Source: Sphingomonas jatrophae
GTDB taxonomy: Bacteria > Pseudomonadota > Alphaproteobacteria > Sphingomonadales > Sphingomonadaceae
Assembly: GCF_900113315.1 (NCBI RefSeq)
Contig: NZ_FOZG01000002.1
Coordinates: forward strand, 248,001-312,000
Length of the DNA: 64,000 nt
Direction: 5' to 3'
This document shows positions 1 through 9,285 of this stretch, piece by piece. Below the pieces are notes generated by a model, which worked only from the letters and a program-made list of their open reading frames with translations, was not told where the DNA came from and searched no databases. A program made the translations under genes and the position numbers. The first letter of the stretch is position 1; the number at the start of each line of letters is the position of its first letter.

Positions 1-1797
1 AAGGGTGACTCGCTTGTCACCACGGCCGAGCGCATGTGCCTTGAGGCGGAGAAGCTCGCACCCGGCGTTATTTGCTCCATTCTCACCGTCGATACAGCGG
101 GGCTCATCCATCCGCTTGCCGGGCCCGGCCTGCCTGCTGCCTATTCGGCCGCGCTCGATGGCGTGGCGATCGGCCCGCGTGCCGGATCGTGCGGCAGCGC
201 CGCTTTCCTGCGCACCGACGTCGTCGCGACCGACATCGCGGCCGATCCCAGCTGGGCCGCGTTCAGGCATCTCGCGCTTCCGCTCGGTCTCGTCGCCTGC
301 TGGTCGAGCCCGATCCTCGACGCGCGCGGCGAGCCGGCGGGCACCTTCGCCTTCTACTATCGCGAACAGCGCGGGCCGACCGCGCGCGAGCGGGAGATCG
401 TGGAGCACTGCGTCCATCTCTTCATGATCGCGCTGGAGCGTCACCAGCGGGTGATCGAGCATGAACGGCGGGCCTATACCGACGCCATGACCGGCATGCC
501 GAACAGGGCCGCGTTCAACAAGGCGCTCGAAGCGCTGGACTGCACGACGCCGGGTGACTGGGCGCTGCTGGTGCTCGATCTCGACAACCTCAAGGTCGTC
601 AACGACACGTTCGGCCATCCCACCGGCGATTGCCTGCTGCGCATCGTCGCGCGGCGCATCGCGGACGCGATCGGCTGTGAGCGCGCCTTCCGCATTGGCG
701 GCGACGAGTTCGCGATCATCCTGCAATCTGCGGATTCTCTGCACGATCTTGATCGAACGGCGGAGAAACTCTTCTCCGCGCTCGGCAGCACCGCGGATTG
801 CGGCGGGCAGATCATCGTCCCGCGGGCGACGATCGGCGGCGCGGTTCTGTCGCATGGCGATCGGGTGGCGGAGCGGGTCCGCCAGAATGCAGATTTCGCC
901 TTGTATCACGCCAAGGAGACGGGCCGCGGCGGGTTCGTCCGCTACTGGCCGGGGCTCGGCACCAACATCACGCGCCGGCTGGGCGACATTCGCGACGTCG
1001 ATGCGGCGCTGCGGGAAGACCGGATCGAAGCCTATTACCAGCCGATCGTCCGCCTCGATACGCGCGAGATCGTCGGGCTGGAGGCGCTCTGCCGGATGCG
1101 GCTGGGCGACGAGATCGTCTCCGCCGCCCGCTTCCACGAGGCGACCAAGGACGTCCACGTCGCGACGGCGCTCACCGCACGCATGCTGGCGCTCGTCGCG
1201 GCCGACGTGCGGCGCTGGCTGGAGATGGGCATTCCCTTCCAGCATGTCGGCGTCAACGTCTCGTCCGCCGACATGCATGGCGGCGCGCTGGATCGTGTGC
1301 TGGCGGCCGCGTTCGAGCGGGAGCAGGTGCCGCTCGATCACGTCATCGTCGAGGTGACCGAGGCGGTCTACATGGGCGATGGCGATCCCATCGTGCAGCG
1401 GGCGATCGAGGCGTTGCGCGCGCGCGGCATGCGCGTGGCGCTCGACGATTTCGGCACGGGTTTCGCCTCGCTCACCCACCTGCTGACGGTGCCGGTCGAC
1501 ATCATCAAGATCGACAAGAGCTTCATCGATCGCCTCGCCACGTCGAACGCCAGCAAGGCGATCGTCGACGGCCTCATCCAGATCGCGCGCAAGCTGGATA
1601 TCAAGGTCGTGCCCGAGGGGATCGAGACGGAGGAGCAGGCACGCCTGCTGCAGGCGGCGGGCAGCGTGCTCGGCCAAGGATACCTATTCTCGAAGCCGGT
1701 CGATCGGCAGGCAACCACCGCCCTGCTGCTCGGCCGCGCGCAACGGCTCGGCCGCGCTTCGCCACGGGTGAAGGGCCTCGCACGCGGCGCGGCCTGA
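1..1797 (+). CDS. GAF-GGDEF-EAL c-di-GMP turnover protein (5' partial)
   Basis: The reading frame is already open at base 1, so the N-terminus lies outside the window. A GAF-like sensor segment comes first, then a GGDEF domain with an intact GGDEF motif near residue 233 counted from base 1, then an EAL domain starting at EALCRM near residue 361. The EAL domain keeps the residues expected of an active phosphodiesterase: NVSS, EVTE, DDFGTG, KIDKSF and the late EGIET glutamate. It probably makes or degrades cyclic di-GMP in the cytoplasm in response to a ligand of the GAF domain. Both catalytic motifs look intact, so the net activity cannot be predicted. Confidence 0.93.
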   Translation, partial: KGDSLVTTAERMCLEAEKLAPGVICSILTVDTAGLIHPLAGPGLPAAYSAALDGVAIGPRAGSCGSAAFLRTDVVATDIAADPSWAAFRHLALPLGLVACWSSPILDARGEPAGTFAFYYREQRGPTAREREIVEHCVHLFMIALERHQRVIEHERRAYTDAMTGMPNRAAFNKALEALDCTTPGDWALLVLDLDNLKVVNDTFGHPTGDCLLRIVARRIADAIGCERAFRIGGDEFAIILQSADSLHDLDRTAEKLFSALGSTADCGGQIIVPRATIGGAVLSHGDRVAERVRQNADFALYHAKETGRGGFVRYWPGLGTNITRRLGDIRDVDAALREDRIEAYYQPIVRLDTREIVGLEALCRMRLGDEIVSAARFHEATKDVHVATALTARMLALVAADVRRWLEMGIPFQHVGVNVSSADMHGGALDRVLAAAFEREQVPLDHVIVEVTEAVYMGDGDPIVQRAIEALRARGMRVALDDFGTGFASLTHLLTVPVDIIKIDKSFIDRLATSNASKAIVDGLIQIARKLDIKVVPEGIETEEQARLLQAAGSVLGQGYLFSKPVDRQATTALLLGRAQRLGRASPRVKGLARGAA

Positions 1798-1855
1798 CCG
1801 CGCGGAGCCAAGCGCCCGACCGCACGTTGGTCCCGCAGGTTTGAAGGAGACGACC

Positions 1856-2077
1856 ATGGCCGAGGGCACATCCGGTATCGATCCCGAGATCGTCGAAGAG
1901 GATATCGGCGGCGTCCAGGGCAGCGAGGATGGCGACGAGTCTGATCAGGCAGCGGACCAGGTCGCACAGTCCGCCGCTCCCGGCACCGTTCCGGATGAAC
2001 CCGCGCCTGACGGTGCGGAGATCGAATGGGCGGGTGCGGTCGTGAAGAAGCCGCCGACACCGTCGGGGATGCGCTGA
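1856..2077 (+). CDS. Small acidic hypothetical protein
   Basis: This 73-residue, strongly acidic protein is rich in Glu, Asp and Pro and has no cysteine, membrane segment or known domain. I chose the ATG at 1856 because an AAGGAG ribosome-binding site lies seven bases upstream; an in-frame TTG at 1841 overlaps that site. It follows the GGDEF/EAL gene by 58 bp on the same strand and precedes the SirB1-like gene. Composition suggests a disordered cytoplasmic protein. Function is unknown. Confidence 0.6.
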   Translation: MAEGTSGIDPEIVEEDIGGVQGSEDGDESDQAADQVAQSAAPGTVPDEPAPDGAEIEWAGAVVKKPPTPSGMR

Positions 2078-2122
2078 CATGGGCAACTGGCGCGGCAGCC
2101 GCGCCATCCCCATCTTCGTGCG

Positions 2123-2935
2123 ATGACCGACAGCATCCTTCATCTCGGCCTCCTCGATGAGGAGACGCTGCTGCTTGACGCCGCCGCGCTCGAGCTGGCG
2201 GCGCTCGACCATCCCGACGTCGACATCGCGCCTTATGCCCGCATCCTCGGCGAGATTGCCGAGCGCGTGGCCGAGGTGGGCGACGATGCGCACACCAGCG
2301 CCGAACAGGCCCGCTTGCTCGCCAGCGTACTGGCCGCGGAATATGGCTTCACCGGCGACATCGACAGCTATGACGATCCCGCCAATGCCGACCTTATGCG
2401 CGTGATCGATCGGCGCTGCGGCCTGCCGGTCAGCCTCGCCATCCTCTACGTCGCGGCGGCGCGGCGCGTCGGCTGGTCGGCAGATGCGCTGAACACGCCG
2501 GGCCACGTCCTCGTCCGCGTCGGGGCGGATACGGCGCCGGTGCTGATCGATCCCTTCCATGATGGCCGCCCGGTCGGCCGGGAACGGCTGGCGGCGCTGC
2601 TCGCCTCCGTGGCCGATTCGAACGGCGCGATCGATGCGGCGCATGTCGCCCCCATGTCGAACCGCATGGTGCTGAGCCGGCTGCTGCTCAACCAGGCCTC
2701 GCGCGCGGAGGCGGCGGGCGATGGCGATCGCGCGCGCGAGTTGTTCGAGCGGATGACCGTGTTCGCGCCCGATAATGCGCATGCGTGGTGGCAGCGCGCG
2801 CGGCTCCAGTTGGAGGGCGGCGACACCGCGGCGGCCCGCGCCAGCCTGATCGCGCTGCTCGAGATGACGCGGGAGCCCGAGTTGCGCGCCCGCGTGTCCG
2901 AGATGCTGGCGGAGCTGCCGGCGGCCGGCGGCTAG
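2123..2935 (+). CDS. SirB1-family transglutaminase-like/TPR protein
   Basis: The 270-residue product matches the SirB1 family: a transglutaminase-like N-terminal half followed by a short tetratricopeptide region. Visible family features are the segment around residues 95-130, with the RRCGLPVSLAILY stretch containing the conserved Cys, the following TPGHVLVR with the conserved His, and an IDPF motif. The C-terminal 80 residues are helical and alanine-rich, as expected for TPR repeats. The biochemical role of the family is poorly defined. It lies 45 bp after the small acidic gene and 68 bp before the DUF885 gene, on the same strand. Confidence 0.85.
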   Translation: MTDSILHLGLLDEETLLLDAAALELAALDHPDVDIAPYARILGEIAERVAEVGDDAHTSAEQARLLASVLAAEYGFTGDIDSYDDPANADLMRVIDRRCGLPVSLAILYVAAARRVGWSADALNTPGHVLVRVGADTAPVLIDPFHDGRPVGRERLAALLASVADSNGAIDAAHVAPMSNRMVLSRLLLNQASRAEAAGDGDRARELFERMTVFAPDNAHAWWQRARLQLEGGDTAAARASLIALLEMTREPELRARVSEMLAELPAAGG

Positions 2936-3003
2936 GCGCTTCGACAAGCCGCGCGCAAGTCGTTAATCCGGCTGGCAGATCGTCAGTCAGCCGGAGTTAC
3001 CCC

Positions 3004-4812
3004 ATGCACCGTCGTGAGTTCGTCGCCAGCGCCGCCGCGGCGGCTGTGGCGGGCGCCTTGCCTGCGCGCGCCACCGCCCAGCCGCAGGGTGACGCCGCGT
3101 TCCGCGCGATGCTCGACCGCTTCTTCTATGCCCGGTTGGAGGCGAGCCCCGAACAGGCGACCCGGCTCGGCCTCGATCAGGGGCCGCGCGCGACGCTTAA
3201 GCGGCGGCTGGACGATGTCTCCGCATCGGCCGAGGCGCGCGATCTCGCGCGGGCCAAGGCGGAGTTGGCGGAGCTGCGCCGCGTCTATCCCGCCACCCTG
3301 TCCCCGCCCGCGCGGATCGATCGCGAGGTGGTGCTGTGGCAGCTGGAGCGGCAGGTCGCGGGGGCCGAGCGCTTCCGCTACGGCAGCAGCATGGGCCGGT
3401 TCGCGCCCTATGTGCTCAGCCAGCTGACCGGGCCTTATCGCGACATCCCCGATTTCCTCGATTCGCAGGTGCGCGTGAAGGATGCGGCGGATGCGGACGC
3501 CTATCTCGCCCGCCTGGCCGCCTTCCCCGCCGCCATCGACGCGAGCAGCGCGCGCCAGCGGGAGGATGCGGCCAAAGGCGTGTTCGCGCCCGATTACATC
3601 CTCGATACGACGCTGAAACAGCTGGCCGCCGCACGGGAGAAGCCGGCGGAGCAGACGGTGATGGTGGCCGGCTTCGCCGCCAAGCTCCAGGCGGCGGGCG
3701 TCGCGGGCGATCATGCCGCGCGTGCCAAGGCCATCGTCGAGCAGGCGGTGTTCCCCGCACTCGACCGCCAGCGCGCGCTGGTGACGGAGCTGCGCGCCAA
3801 GGCGGTGCACGATGCCGGCTGCTGGCGCCTGCCCGACGGTGACGCTTATTATGCCGCCGCGGCAGAGGCGGCGACGACGGTGGCGCTGAGCGGCGACGAG
3901 ATCCACCGCATCGGCCTTGAGCAGGTGGCGGCGATCTCCGCCCGCATCGACACGATCCTGAAGGGCCAGGGCATGAGCCAGGGCAGCGTCGGCCAGCGCC
4001 TCGTCGCGCTGAACGAGCGGCCGGATCAGCTCTACCCGAACACCGACGAGGGCCGCGCCGCGCTGCTCGCCCAGCTCAACCGCCAGATTGAGGCGATGAG
4101 CAAGCGCCTGCCCGAAGCCTTTGCCACCCTGCCGGCCGCCCCTGTCGAGGTGCGGCGCGTGCCGCCGACGATCCAGGCCGGCGCGCCCGGCGGCTATTAC
4201 CAGAATGCCTCGCTGGATGGATCGCGCCCGGGCATCTACTTCATCAACCTGCGCGACACGTTCGACCGGCCGAAGTTCGGCCTTGCCACGCTGACGCATC
4301 ATGAGGCGGTGCCCGGCCATCACCTCCAGGTCACGCTGGCGCTGGAGAGCAAGGAGATTCCGCTGATCCGCCGCCGCGGCTTCTTCAGCGGCTATTCCGA
4401 AGGCTGGGCGCTCTATTCGGAGCAGCTGGCCGACGAGATGGGGATGTATGAGGGCGATCCGCTCGGCCAGGCCGGCTACCTCCAGTCGCTGCTGTTCCGC
4501 GCGACCCGGCTGGTGGTGGATTCAGGCATGCACGCCAAGCGCTGGAGCCGCGAGAAGGCGACCGATTATCTGATCGCGACGACGGGGATCGCCCGCGGCC
4601 GCAGCCAGGGCGAGATCGACCGCTACACCGTCTGGCCGGGTCAGGCGTGCAGCTACAAGATCGGCCACACCAAGTGGGTCGAACTGCGCGACGCCGCGGC
4701 GAAGCAGCCGGGCTATGACCTCAAGGCCTTCCACGCCGTGCTGACCAGCGGGGCGATGCCGCTGGCCGTCTTGGAGCGGGTGGTGCGCGAGCGGTGGGGC
4801 ATCAAGGCCTAG
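3004..4812 (+). CDS. DUF885 family protein, putative secreted zinc hydrolase
   Basis: This 602-residue protein starts at the ATG at 3004, which gives a twin-arginine-type leader (MHRREF, then an alanine-rich hydrophobic stretch ending in ARATA). The body matches the DUF885 family, typically about 600 residues. The diagnostic HHEAVPGHH sequence near residue 435 resembles an HExxxGHH metallopeptidase-type zinc site. I infer export through Tat and a periplasmic hydrolase or peptidase role; the substrate is unknown. It ends convergently with the SMR transporter gene, and the two stop codons overlap by four bases. Confidence 0.88.
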   Translation: MHRREFVASAAAAAVAGALPARATAQPQGDAAFRAMLDRFFYARLEASPEQATRLGLDQGPRATLKRRLDDVSASAEARDLARAKAELAELRRVYPATLSPPARIDREVVLWQLERQVAGAERFRYGSSMGRFAPYVLSQLTGPYRDIPDFLDSQVRVKDAADADAYLARLAAFPAAIDASSARQREDAAKGVFAPDYILDTTLKQLAAAREKPAEQTVMVAGFAAKLQAAGVAGDHAARAKAIVEQAVFPALDRQRALVTELRAKAVHDAGCWRLPDGDAYYAAAAEAATTVALSGDEIHRIGLEQVAAISARIDTILKGQGMSQGSVGQRLVALNERPDQLYPNTDEGRAALLAQLNRQIEAMSKRLPEAFATLPAAPVEVRRVPPTIQAGAPGGYYQNASLDGSRPGIYFINLRDTFDRPKFGLATLTHHEAVPGHHLQVTLALESKEIPLIRRRGFFSGYSEGWALYSEQLADEMGMYEGDPLGQAGYLQSLLFRATRLVVDSGMHAKRWSREKATDYLIATTGIARGRSQGEIDRYTVWPGQACSYKIGHTKWVELRDAAAKQPGYDLKAFHAVLTSGAMPLAVLERVVRERWGIKA

Positions 4813-5135
4813 ACGCTGGCCTTTGACAGCGTCGTCATCACCAGCACGCCCGCGACGACCAGCGCCATGCCGAGGAGCGCAGGCGGATCGAGCCGCTGGC
4901 CGGCGAACAGCCAGCCGGCGGCGGCGATCAGGACGATGCCGACGCCCGACCAGATGGCATAGGCGATGCCCGTCGGCACGGTGCGCAGCGTCAGCGACAG
5001 GCACCAGAAAGCGATGCCATAGCCGGCGAGCGCGACGATGATCGGCAACGGGCGGGTGAAGCCGGCCGATGCGCGCAGGCACGACGTGGCGATGACTTCG
5101 CAGAGGATCGCAACCGCAAGCGTTAGGTAAGCCAT
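4809..5135 (-). CDS. SMR-family small multidrug transporter (EmrE/SugE type)
   Basis: The 108-residue product has four predicted membrane helices and the conserved membrane-embedded glutamate in the first helix (LCEVIATSCL, Glu13), the proton/substrate site of EmrE-like dimers. Length and the GIAYAIWSGVG motif in helix 3 are typical. It should act in the inner membrane as a proton-coupled exporter of cationic compounds or guanidinium. Sequence alone does not separate the Qac and Gdx subtypes. Its stop codon overlaps the end of the convergent DUF885 gene. Confidence 0.93.
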   Translation of the reverse strand: MAYLTLAVAILCEVIATSCLRASAGFTRPLPIIVALAGYGIAFWCLSLTLRTVPTGIAYAIWSGVGIVLIAAAGWLFAGQRLDPPALLGMALVVAGVLVMTTLSKASV

Positions 5136-5231
5136 GCGGCGCTGAACGCCTGAATGGACGAAGTGACTACGCGAGGACCGGTCGATGCTGAACCGGGGCC
5201 AGCATGACGAAGAAGGGCGCGCAGGGCCCGC

Positions 5232-5549
5232 TCAGGCTTTGACGACGCCCTCGATCAGCCCCAGCCGCTCCGCCACCTCGTCCATCGGCGTGCCGGGGCG
5301 GATCAGCTGCCACCGGCCGGGGTGGGCGGCATCGACGGCGACGACGGCGTGCTTGGGGCAGATGCCGAGACAATCGACCTCGACCACGCCGACCTGCGCC
5401 TTGCGCTTGCGCCCGCCGCCGACCGCGCGGGCGAGCGCCTTGGCCAGCCGCTCGTCACCGTCCGGGCCGAAGCCGCCCGACTGCTTCTTGGAGCATTTGC
5501 GGCAGACCAGCACGGTCGAGCGCCAGTCGGCGCGGACATGATCCTTCAT
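5232..5549 (-). CDS. Thioredoxin-like [2Fe-2S] ferredoxin
   Basis: The 105-residue product carries the four-cysteine pattern of thioredoxin-fold [2Fe-2S] ferredoxins: Cys16 and Cys19 (VCRKCSK), then Cys60 and Cys64 (DCLGICPKH). The family is known to bind a [2Fe-2S] cluster; its partner here is unknown. The start codon overlaps the stop of the J-domain gene by four bases (5546-5549), so the two are probably translationally coupled. The pairing suggests a role in cluster handling or protein assembly, but that is inference. Confidence 0.85.
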   Translation of the reverse strand: MKDHVRADWRSTVLVCRKCSKKQSGGFGPDGDERLAKALARAVGGGRKRKAQVGVVEVDCLGICPKHAVVAVDAAHPGRWQLIRPGTPMDEVAERLGLIEGVVKA

Positions 5550-6088
5550 CGTGGGCCGGGCGCGGCCTGGCGCCGCTCCTCCGCGCGGCGCAGCACCTCA
5601 TAGGCGGCCTGCACCGCCTGGAAGCGCTCCGCCGCCTTGGCGTCGCCGGGCGCGACATCGGGATGGTTGGCCTTGGCCAGCCGGCGCCACGCCTGCTTCG
5701 CCTCCTCGAACGCCGCATCGGGATCGAGCCCCAGCACGTCCAGCGCGCGCAGTTCGTCGCGCGAACGGGTGCCGTCGCCGGGGCCGCCCCAGGCATAATG
5801 CGATGCGCTGGAATAGCCGTTGGCGGTGCTGCGCTCACCCGCCTCGCGCGCGGCCGCCTCCTCGGCGGAGAGGCCTTCGAAGTAGTTCCAGTTGCGGTTA
5901 TATTCGGCCGCGTGATCGACGCAGAACCACCAGCTTTCCGGGCTGTTGGGCGATTTCGGCGCGCGCCGGTCCCCCGGTGCCTCGCAGCCGTCCCGGTCGC
6001 ACAGCCGCACGCGCGCGGCGCCGCGTTCGCTGCCATAGCCGCGCCAGCGGGGAAAACCCCAGTCGTTGGATCGTGTCGATCGTGCCAT
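5546..6088 (-). CDS. J-domain (DnaJ-like) protein with N-terminal Cys/His cluster
   Basis: The C-terminal third of this 180-residue protein is a J domain with the HPD tripeptide at residues 142-144, which stimulates DnaK ATPase. The N-terminal half contains Cys30, Cys35, Cys56 and His59 (LCDRDGC, then WFCVDH), which could bind zinc. The architecture, with the J domain at the C-terminus after a metal-site-like region, is the one seen in small alphaproteobacterial DnaJ-like proteins. It is the first gene of a two-gene operon with the ferredoxin. The region to its left on the map holds RNase P RNA, transcribed in the same direction. Confidence 0.88.
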   Translation of the reverse strand: MARSTRSNDWGFPRWRGYGSERGAARVRLCDRDGCEAPGDRRAPKSPNSPESWWFCVDHAAEYNRNWNYFEGLSAEEAAAREAGERSTANGYSSASHYAWGGPGDGTRSRDELRALDVLGLDPDAAFEEAKQAWRRLAKANHPDVAPGDAKAAERFQAVQAAYEVLRRAEERRQAAPGPR

Positions 6089-6189
6089 CGCCTCCCATCT
6101 AGGCGCAGCCGCCCCGCCGGAGAATGGCAGGCCCGCATAATTGTTCGATCAGTCTGAATGGCAGCCCGCACGGGCCGCCGGAGTGAAAG

Positions 6190-6579
6190 CGCCAGAGGGC
6201 CTGTAAGCCGGGTTCTGTCCACCGCCCGCCCCATTTTCGGGAGCCCGCGGATGGGCGACCATTCCTCTAAGACGACGCTTGCGCGCCGCCTCAAGCGACC
6301 AACCCGGACGACCGGCGCGAGCCACGCCATGCGCCGTCCCTATTCGGTCTTGCTCCCGGTGGGGTTTGCCGTGCCGGTGCTGTTGCCAGCCCCGCGGTGC
6401 GCTCTTGCCGCACCCTTTCGCCCTTGCCGGACCGAAGACCGGCGGTCTGCTTTCTGTGGCACTGTCCCTGACCCCAAGCGAACCCGGAGCCGCCGGGTGT
6501 TACCCGGCACCGTTGCTCTGCGGAGCCCGGACTTTCCTCCCGTGCGTCACCGCACCGGCGGCCGCCCGGCCCTCTGGCG
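6190..6579 (-). ncRNA. rnpB: RNase P RNA, bacterial class A
   Basis: Read on the minus strand, the region contains the conserved 5' GAGGAAAGTCCGGGCTCC segment (plus-strand 6522-6540) and the conserved 3' GACAGAACCCGGCTTACAGG segment. The ends are set by helix P1: GGCCCTCTGGCG at 6568-6579 pairs perfectly with CGCCAGAGGGCC at 6190-6201. Other conserved stretches, such as the ACAGAAAG-type segment and the GGCGCGCAAG/AGAGGAATGG region, are present. Length of about 390 nt fits. It is the catalytic RNA of tRNA 5' processing. Confidence 0.96.
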
Positions 6580-6625
6580 GGGAATGCGATAGGCGGGCGG
6601 TGCAGGCGTGTCGAGGGACGATGCC

Positions 6626-7351
6626 CTAATAAGTGCGCGGCCCCGACGTGCCGCCGCGCGCCTCCGCCCCCTTGTCACCGCCGGTCAGCAGCGAGAGAAG
6701 GATGGCGCGGGTCTCGCCGCAGATAACGCCGTCGATCCTCTCGGGCCGGTAGCGGCGCTGGAACGCCTTCACCGCCGCATCCTTGTCCGCCACGTCATAG
6801 CCGAAGCGTTCCAGCGCGAGCAGGAAGCCGCCGTCGGACCAGTGCGGGTCGGTCAGATATTTGCGCGGGCGCGGCAGCGCGAGGCGGAGGCGGGCCAGCC
6901 GCTCCCAGTCGAACAGCTCGCCCGGATCCACCTTGCGCGCCGGTGCGATGTCCGAGTGGCCGACGATGTTGCCGCGGGTGATGCGGTGCCGGCCGACGAT
7001 GTCCGCCATGAGCGGGATCAGCGCCGCCATCTGCGCCTCGGGAAAGGGCCGGTAGCCGATATCGTGACCGGGATTGACCAGTTCGATCCCGATGCTGGCG
7101 GAGTTCACGTCCTCGACGCCGCGCCAGTAGCTCTTGCCCGCATGCCAGGCGCGCCGCCCCTCATCGACGAGGCGCAGGATCTGCCCGTCCTCCGAGATGA
7201 GATAATGAGAGGAGACCTTCGCCTCGGCATCGGTCAGCCGGCGGATGGCGGCGGCGGCATCCTGCATGCCGGTATAATGGAGGACGAGGATCGAGACGGG
7301 CAGCTTGCGCTCGTCATGGTTGGGGGACGGCGTTTCGATGAAGTCGATCAT
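6626..7351 (-). CDS. N-acetylmuramoyl-L-alanine amidase (AmiD-like, Amidase_2)
   Basis: The 241-residue product has an Amidase_2 fold with zinc-ligand candidates: the histidine in VLHYTG, the VGHSDIAP motif, and the Asp in KVDPG. A C-terminal region of about 60 residues resembles a peptidoglycan-binding domain (AFQRRYRPERIDGVI). It should cleave the amide bond between muramic acid and L-Ala during wall recycling. No obvious signal peptide is visible, so it may act in the cytoplasm, or the start may lie elsewhere. It lies just upstream of RNase P RNA on the same strand. Confidence 0.9.
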   Translation of the reverse strand: MIDFIETPSPNHDERKLPVSILVLHYTGMQDAAAAIRRLTDAEAKVSSHYLISEDGQILRLVDEGRRAWHAGKSYWRGVEDVNSASIGIELVNPGHDIGYRPFPEAQMAALIPLMADIVGRHRITRGNIVGHSDIAPARKVDPGELFDWERLARLRLALPRPRKYLTDPHWSDGGFLLALERFGYDVADKDAAVKAFQRRYRPERIDGVICGETRAILLSLLTGGDKGAEARGGTSGPRTY

Positions 7352-7409
7352 CCGTCGGCCACACCCTCATGCTCGATCGCGAGCCATGTTCCCGCAGACT
7401 TGCCCTACG

Positions 7410-8231
7410 TCAAGGCTGCGTGCGCCGGTAGAGCCCCCTCGCCGCCGCATCGGAGGCGAAGTGCGTCGTCTGGCCGATCACCGTCTCGCCCGCGCCCAGC
7501 ATCAGCACGCCCTCGCCCGCAAGCGCGCCGGCGAGGCGATCGAAGGCCCGAGTGCGGACGGCGTCGGCGAAATAGAACAGCACGTTGCGGCAGAAGATCG
7601 CATCGAACCGCGCCGGCGCAGGGGCGGGTTCCAGCAGCGAGTGATGGTGGAAGCGGATGCGGCGGCGGAGCGCCGGCACGGCGCGCCAGCCCTCCCCCTC
7701 CTGCTCGAACCAGCGGAGCATCAGCGGTGCCGGCAGGCCGCGCTGGATCTCGAACTGGCTGAAGAGCCCCTCCCGCGCCCGATCGATCGCGGCACGCGAC
7801 ACGTCGGTGGCGACGATATCGACCGACCAGCCGGCGAGGCGCGGCTCGTCCGCCAGCAGCATGGCGAGCGAAAAGGCCTCCTGCCCCGTCGCGCAGCCCG
7901 CGCTCCACAGCCGCAGCCGCCGCTCGGCCGTGCGTGCCTCGATCAGGCCGGGCAGCGCGCGGGTGGCGAACAATGTCCACGCAGCCGGATCGCGGAAGAA
8001 GCTGGTCTCGTTGTTGAGCAGCGCCTCGACCACCGTCTCCGCCAGCGCCGGATCGCGCCCGCTGCCGACCTGCGCGGCAAGCTGCTCCAGCGAGCGCCAG
8101 CCGCGCGCGCGGAGCAGCGGCGCGAGCGCGACGTCGATGCGCCAGCGGCGGCCGGGCGAGATCTGCTGGCCGGTCCGCGCCTCCAGAATGGCGGAAAAGA
8201 CGCGCGTGCTGGCCGGGCTGAGATCGCTCAT
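7410..8231 (-). CDS. cheR: Chemotaxis protein methyltransferase CheR
   Basis: The 273-residue product has the CheR arrangement: a helical N-terminal domain, then an S-adenosylmethionine-binding methyltransferase domain with the LWSAGCATGQEAFSLA glycine motif and the CRNVLFYF motif. It methylates glutamates of chemoreceptors. It is the last gene of the cheA-W-Y-B-R operon, and its start overlaps the stop of cheB by four bases (8228-8231). No receptor gene is adjacent, so its substrate is encoded elsewhere. Confidence 0.95.
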   Translation of the reverse strand: MSDLSPASTRVFSAILEARTGQQISPGRRWRIDVALAPLLRARGWRSLEQLAAQVGSGRDPALAETVVEALLNNETSFFRDPAAWTLFATRALPGLIEARTAERRLRLWSAGCATGQEAFSLAMLLADEPRLAGWSVDIVATDVSRAAIDRAREGLFSQFEIQRGLPAPLMLRWFEQEGEGWRAVPALRRRIRFHHHSLLEPAPAPARFDAIFCRNVLFYFADAVRTRAFDRLAGALAGEGVLMLGAGETVIGQTTHFASDAAARGLYRRTQP

Positions 8232-9277
8232 GCCGCCCCGCTCCCGCGCGCGGCGATGCGGGCGGCAAGCGTCGGCGGCGGTGCGATCGCCGCGGCGAGA
8301 TGCGCGACCGCGCCCGGCATGCCCCAGACGACGGCGGAGGCGGCATCCTGCGCCAGCACCTCGCCGCCGGCCGCGGCCACGGCGTTAGCCCCACTCTGCC
8401 CGTCACGCCCCATGCCGGTCAGGATCACCGCGACGGTGCCCGCGCCGAAGATCGCGGCGGCGGCCTCCAGCATCGGATCGACGGAGGGCAGGTAGCCGCC
8501 AGCCCCACGCCGCCGGTCGAGCTTCACGCGCACCGCACCGCCGCCCCTCTGGAGCCCCAGGTGCGCGTCGCCGGGCGCGACCAACACCGCGCCGGGAGCA
8601 AGCGCCGCGCCATCCTGCGCAACTTCCACCTGCCGCGCGGCAAGATCGCGCAACTGCGCGGCGAAGGCGGGCATGAAGGGCGCGGGCAGATGCTGCGTGA
8701 CAAGGATCGGTGCCGCAAAGCTGGGATCGAGCGCGGCGAGGAAGGTGGCGACCGCGTGCGGGCCACCGGTCGATGCACCGATACACAGGCAGCGCACCGG
8801 ATCGCGCCGGATCGGGCCGCACGCGCGGGCGGGTGACGGCGCCCCGCTTTGTCCGGTCATGCGCCGCAGCCGCTCCTCCAGCCGATCGGCGAAGGCGCCG
8901 GCCAGATCGGTGGCGACGGGCTTCAGCAGCGTATCCGCCGCCCCCAGCGCCAGCGCACGGACGCTGGCCGCGGCGCCCTCCCCGCAGGTCGCGGAGACGA
9001 CCAGCACGCGCGCGCCGCCGCTCCGCTCGATCAGCGCGGGCAAGGCGCTGAGCCCGTCGGTGCCGGGCATGTCGAGATCGAGCAGGATGACGTCCACCGC
9101 CGTCCCGCCATCGAGCAGCGCCAGCGCCTGCGCGACCCCCGCCGCCAGCCCGACCACGGAAAAGCCCGGCCGCGCCTCCAGCATCCGCGCCAGCATGGTC
9201 CGCGCGACCAGCGAGTCGTCGACGATCAGCAGGCGAAGCGGTGCGCCGAGCGGCGCACGCAGGGGAGATGCGGCCAC
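8228..9277 (-). CDS. cheB: Chemotaxis methylesterase/response regulator CheB
   Basis: This 349-residue protein has an N-terminal receiver domain (LLIVDDS, phospho-acceptor Asp in LLDLDMPG) and a C-terminal methylesterase domain with the catalytic serine in GASTGGPHAV, histidine in TQHLP and aspartate in GMGRDGQSG. I chose the GTG at 9277: it lies nine bases after the cheY stop and directly before the receiver domain, while longer reading would run into cheY. CheB removes methyl groups from receptors when phosphorylated by CheA. Confidence 0.93.
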   Translation of the reverse strand: MAASPLRAPLGAPLRLLIVDDSLVARTMLARMLEARPGFSVVGLAAGVAQALALLDGGTAVDVILLDLDMPGTDGLSALPALIERSGGARVLVVSATCGEGAAASVRALALGAADTLLKPVATDLAGAFADRLEERLRRMTGQSGAPSPARACGPIRRDPVRCLCIGASTGGPHAVATFLAALDPSFAAPILVTQHLPAPFMPAFAAQLRDLAARQVEVAQDGAALAPGAVLVAPGDAHLGLQRGGGAVRVKLDRRRGAGGYLPSVDPMLEAAAAIFGAGTVAVILTGMGRDGQSGANAVAAAGGEVLAQDAASAVVWGMPGAVAHLAAAIAPPPTLAARIAARGSGAA

Positions 9278-9285
9278 TGCCCGCC